Shown: piece after piece, positions 43,340 through 45,957 of the stretch | How positions within the stretch are numbered: position 1 is the stretch's first letter | Layout of the letters: every line of letters starts with the position of its first letter | NCBI GenBank assembly: GCA_021827945.1 | Contig: JAKATW010000141.1 | Location: 1-45,957, forward strand | From: Thermoplasmata archaeon | GTDB lineage: Archaea > Thermoplasmatota > Thermoplasmata > Thermoplasmatales > GCA-001856825 | Length of the DNA: 45,957 nt | Reading direction: 5' to 3' | Position numbers and translations under genes: made by a program | The notes under the pieces: generated by a model | Told to the model about the DNA's origin: nothing | What the model saw: the letters and a program-made list of their open reading frames with translations, nothing else | The model's database searches: none

Positions 43340-44090
43340 AATCGGAAATCAAATCAGCGAACTCAGCTGCCTCAATTCTAAAGTAGACAAATATGCTTGT
43401 TATGAAGTTACAAACGGCAACATTGACTTTGAGTATATTGACCTTGTCTGTGACTCGCAACATTTTGCAAGATTCAGCGTCGAAAAGACAGGAAGTGACG
43501 GAGATATTACCCTAAAAGTAGGGCAGGAACAGAAAGTCCTTTCGATCTTCGTGGACAATTATAGGGCGACCGTATTGTCATTTCGTTCGTTAGATCAAGA
43601 ACAGTTTTGGCAATTTATCGGATTTGTTTCTATTAAGCATGCATATGGTGCTGCTACAGCGATCAGAGTATTGATTGAAGATTTTTTGAAATTAAATTAC
43701 TTATCGCCAGGTATTATCAAATATCTAGGAAAGAGAAATTTAAAGAAACTATATATGAAGGTGGAAAAGGACAAGACTGATCTTGCTTCAGAAGCAGTTA
43801 TGATGATAACTGTTAAGAATCTGTTTTTAACACTGATGGGTATAGATCCAAAAAGTAATGGATTAAGGGGTCACATAAACGATACCTTAAAGAAATTTTA
43901 CAGGAGTAGAGCAACGAAAAATCGACGGTTTAAGAAAGAACAATGGGAGAAGCTTAAACTTGTCTACGACACGTCTTCGAAAATTATTCATGGTCAGCAA
44001 TACGATGCATATCAACTTTTTAATGAAGTTAATGGAATTTTTGAGATTTTTAAAGAGTATTCAGAGAAAGAAGGGAAGTGGACCCAATGA
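43326..44090 (+). CDS. Uncharacterised protein with HEPN-like C-terminal segment
   Basis: 254 aa, GTG start overlapping the previous gene by 14 bases. The N-terminal 90 residues look beta-rich (DFEYIDLVCDSQHFARFSVEKTG, DGDITLKVG). The C-terminal part is helical and ends with KLVYDTSSKIIHGQQYDAY (about 211-229), close to the LYDLRSKIVHG motif of Apea-like HEPN domains. The Arg of the RNase motif Rx4-6H is Ser at residue 217, while His 222 is kept. HEPN proteins are RNases or degenerate partners in defence systems. Recognition is by eye and tentative. Overlaps the GHKL ATPase by ATGA. Confidence 0.55.
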   Translation: MTQIKIGNQISELSCLNSKVDKYACYEVTNGNIDFEYIDLVCDSQHFARFSVEKTGSDGDITLKVGQEQKVLSIFVDNYRATVLSFRSLDQEQFWQFIGFVSIKHAYGAATAIRVLIEDFLKLNYLSPGIIKYLGKRNLKKLYMKVEKDKTDLASEAVMMITVKNLFLTLMGIDPKSNGLRGHINDTLKKFYRSRATKNRRFKKEQWEKLKLVYDTSSKIIHGQQYDAYQLFNEVNGIFEIFKEYSEKEGKWTQ

Positions 44091-45892
44091 GTGATAAAGA
44101 ATCTGAAGAAGTTCTTCTGGATTCAATCTCGCTACAGGTAGCAGCTCAAGTTATAAAGCACATCTCTGCAGGACTCTATAGGAGCCCGGGCAGCTCCATA
44201 AAGGAACTAATTAGCAACTCCTTTGACGCGTGTGCAACAGAAGTGAATGTAGATTTCTATCTCGGAACATTTAAGTCTACTCAGTTTGAATTCGAGAAAA
44301 TTGTTATTAGAGATAATGGGGCTGGAATGACCCTCGACACTCTCTACGAAGTTTTTACTCACATTGGCAGTAGTGGAAAAGATAAGCCTTCGACATCAGA
44401 AAACCCAGATTGCAAATTGAGGCCGATCATTGGTAGAATGGGAATTGGTATGCTTTCTGTTGCATCTGCATGTACTGGATTCGTCGTTAGAACCAAGAAA
44501 AGAGGCGAACAAAAAGAGTATACAGCTAAGATATCGTTGTCATTTTTCAAAGATAGAATACAGAGATCAGAATCTATGGACAAATCTAAGTTAGGTAATG
44601 TTGAGCTTTATTCCAGAGATGTGAACAATGACGAAAGCTATACAGAAATAGAGATAAGTGAATTCACTCCTCCTTTTCTTGAGAACATAGTGCCCACTCT
44701 TAGCACTTCTTACTTATATAACTACATAAGAGGGAAAGAAAGCTACGAAGAATACTTTGAGCTCTTTGTATATAACGTTCAACAGCAAGGAAAGCTCGCA
44801 AACGTGGCAGTGATTGATAAGTTGATTGCAGATGTTGGCACCATGGCTCCGGTTGAATATTTACCAGACGGACCAGTAAGAAAAATCATAAAACTAAACG
44901 GAAAAGAGTATCAAATACCAGGGACGGACACAAAGGAGTACGATCAATTACGTAATAAACCAAAATCATTCAATTTTAATGTCATTGCTAATATCTACGT
45001 CAAAGGTCTTGACGGTAGATCAAGGCTAAGGAATTCTTTCAAAATATACAAACCGTTCATTTATCCCGTATTAGAAGATGTGACAGATTCGGTCGATTTC
45101 GAAGACCTTGATCCATATGTTTATTTACTTCCACCAAGAGATGACAAGGTCCTAAACGATGACGGTGTTTATGAAGAAACTTCAGTTAGAGGTTACTACT
45201 ACCACCAAAATAAGAGAATTCAACCAAGCGAATTTAGCGGGCTTCTGTATCGAGTATTCAACGTAGCGCTAGGCAATGAATTTGGAGACCCGATGAAGTT
45301 CTTTGTCGACGCCTATTTGGTATTTCAGCAATCGTTTGTTGAAGTTTACTTGGACAAAGGATTTCAACAAATCGTCAACCTGGATCGAGAAGGCCTGTTT
45401 GAAGGCAGTAACATGTACAGATACTTGCGAAACTACCTTGTTAACACAATCAGAGGGGACGCTCCACCAAAACCTGCCCCGTCAAAGCCCGAAACTTCAA
45501 AGGAGGAACAGGAAAAGCAATTTCAACAAGACCAAAATCAAACCTTTAAAGATAACAAAAGAGACGCGATAGTTCCAAAAGTGAAAAGAAGAAGGAGCAA
45601 TACAAGAAAAGCCAAGATAGAAAAGAGAAGTGAGCAGGTTGAACAGCGGCTACTTGATGATTTCGGTGCCCAAATTTTGACCAAGGAAAGAACCGATGAG
45701 GTTAAGGAAATGAGGGTAGAAATTGAAGGAGATGAGTTAATCGCTTATATTCCAAAATTCCAAAAGAGGAAAGAGCTTTGGGACCTTTTATGCATAGGCG
45801 TCATAGCGAATACGAGAGACGACAATAAAATAAAGGAAAAACTTGTAAAATTTATACTTGACCTATATGAAGAAGTAGAAGTTGGGAAGTGA
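44087..45892 (+). CDS. GHKL-fold (MutL/MORC/Hsp90-like) ATPase
   Basis: The track GTG is at 44078; the ATG at 44087 overlaps the previous stop (ATGA) and is preferred (601 aa). The Bergerat ATP fold is clear: KELISNSFDAC (Glu 40, Asn 44, Asp 47), IRDNGAGM (Asp 76, Gly 78, Gly 80), HIGSSGKD and IGRMGIGMLS (Gly 116, 119, 121). A transducer-like middle region follows (to about 440), then a charged linker (KPAPSKPETSKEEQEKQF and KVKRRRSNTRKAKIEKR, about 460-520) and a helical end. MORC-type GHKL ATPases are known in restriction-like conflict operons. The tight operon with RHH and HEPN-like genes suggests the motor or sensor of a defence system. No nuclease domain is seen in it. Confidence 0.85.
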   Translation: MSDKESEEVLLDSISLQVAAQVIKHISAGLYRSPGSSIKELISNSFDACATEVNVDFYLGTFKSTQFEFEKIVIRDNGAGMTLDTLYEVFTHIGSSGKDKPSTSENPDCKLRPIIGRMGIGMLSVASACTGFVVRTKKRGEQKEYTAKISLSFFKDRIQRSESMDKSKLGNVELYSRDVNNDESYTEIEISEFTPPFLENIVPTLSTSYLYNYIRGKESYEEYFELFVYNVQQQGKLANVAVIDKLIADVGTMAPVEYLPDGPVRKIIKLNGKEYQIPGTDTKEYDQLRNKPKSFNFNVIANIYVKGLDGRSRLRNSFKIYKPFIYPVLEDVTDSVDFEDLDPYVYLLPPRDDKVLNDDGVYEETSVRGYYYHQNKRIQPSEFSGLLYRVFNVALGNEFGDPMKFFVDAYLVFQQSFVEVYLDKGFQQIVNLDREGLFEGSNMYRYLRNYLVNTIRGDAPPKPAPSKPETSKEEQEKQFQQDQNQTFKDNKRDAIVPKVKRRRSNTRKAKIEKRSEQVEQRLLDDFGAQILTKERTDEVKEMRVEIEGDELIAYIPKFQKRKELWDLLCIGVIANTRDDNKIKEKLVKFILDLYEEVEVGK

Positions 45893-45957
45893 GGTACTAC
45901 ATTATTCACATTGATAATTTAGAGTAAAGTTTGTGTTTGTCAGCAATATTCCTCATA

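Larger units (their letters stand above)
41811..45957. mobile_element. Left part of a tRNA-Ala-integrated genetic element
   Basis: The boundary is set by the tyrosine recombinase gene running into the tRNA-Ala 3' end. The region contains an integrase, a divergent pair of ribbon-helix-helix regulators and an accessory operon, and it appears AT-richer than the respiratory and housekeeping genes to the left. The element should end with a direct copy of the tRNA 3' segment, which is not found before the window ends, so it continues to the right. An integrated plasmid, virus or island are all possible. Confidence 0.75.

Noticed and set aside
41811-45957. CRISPR array or Cas genes near the accessory operon
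   Set aside because: No regularly spaced repeats and no Cas-type domains are seen; the short repeats near 42.9 kb are operator-sized only.

Overview
The window looks like a piece of chromosome from a thermoacidophilic euryarchaeon of the Thermoplasmatales or a close relative. The reasons are archaeal gene families (TYW1-type wybutosine synthase, archaeal AlaRS with an N-terminal zinc-ribbon-like segment, geranylgeranyl reductase, presenilin-type protease), many genes with a TATA box about 25 nt before the start codon (leaderless transcripts), a Nuo cluster without nuoE, nuoF and nuoG, and an archaeal grpE-dnaK-dnaJ operon. The species assignment is inference; no rRNA gene is present.

Region 1 (1-16.1 kb, all minus strand) is a respiratory block. 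It reads sdhA2-sdhB2-sdhC2 plus a tiny two-TM subunit missing from the ORF track, then a classical sdhA-C-D-B operon, then nuoA-B-C-D-H-I-J1-J2-K-L-M-N (nuoN is cut by the window edge). The two succinate dehydrogenase/fumarate reductase complexes belong to different membrane-anchor classes and sit beside an 11-type-subunit proton-pumping complex I with no recognisable NADH module.

Region 2 (16.2-30.8 kb) is mixed housekeeping: tRNA modification (taw1, trmI-like), alaS divergent from them over a shared leaderless promoter, a site-2 protease whose N-terminus lacks a canonical start, geranylgeranyl reductase, a ChrB-like protein, an MFS exporter, a presenilin-like protease, a large orphan membrane-anchored solute-binding protein and an OsmC protein. 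Region 3 (31.0-34.5 kb) is the Hsp70 operon grpE-dnaK-dnaJ, convergent with and overlapping alaX.

Region 4 (34.5-40.4 kb) is an unusual minus-strand operon: APC permease, SdhA-like flavoprotein lacking the usual succinate-site and covalent-FAD residues, a stand-alone [2Fe-2S] protein, an ATC-hydrolase-family protein and AlaX. A bacterio-opsin-activator-type regulator is divergent from it, and both promoters carry perfect palindromes. I infer an uncharacterised amino-acid (or related) oxidation pathway. It is followed by ctaB (heme O synthase), a candidate structured RNA and tRNA-Ala(GGC).

Region 5 (41.8 kb to the end) is the left end of a mobile element integrated into the 3' part of tRNA-Ala. 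The integrase gene's last codons and stop are supplied by the tRNA T-arm. The visible cargo is a divergent pair of ribbon-helix-helix regulators and a tight operon: rhh, a small NDT/TIR-like N-terminal fragment, a HEPN-like protein with a substituted arginine, and a GHKL (MutL/MORC/Hsp90-like) ATPase. This is the best candidate for an undescribed, probably defensive system. The right attachment site is not in the window.
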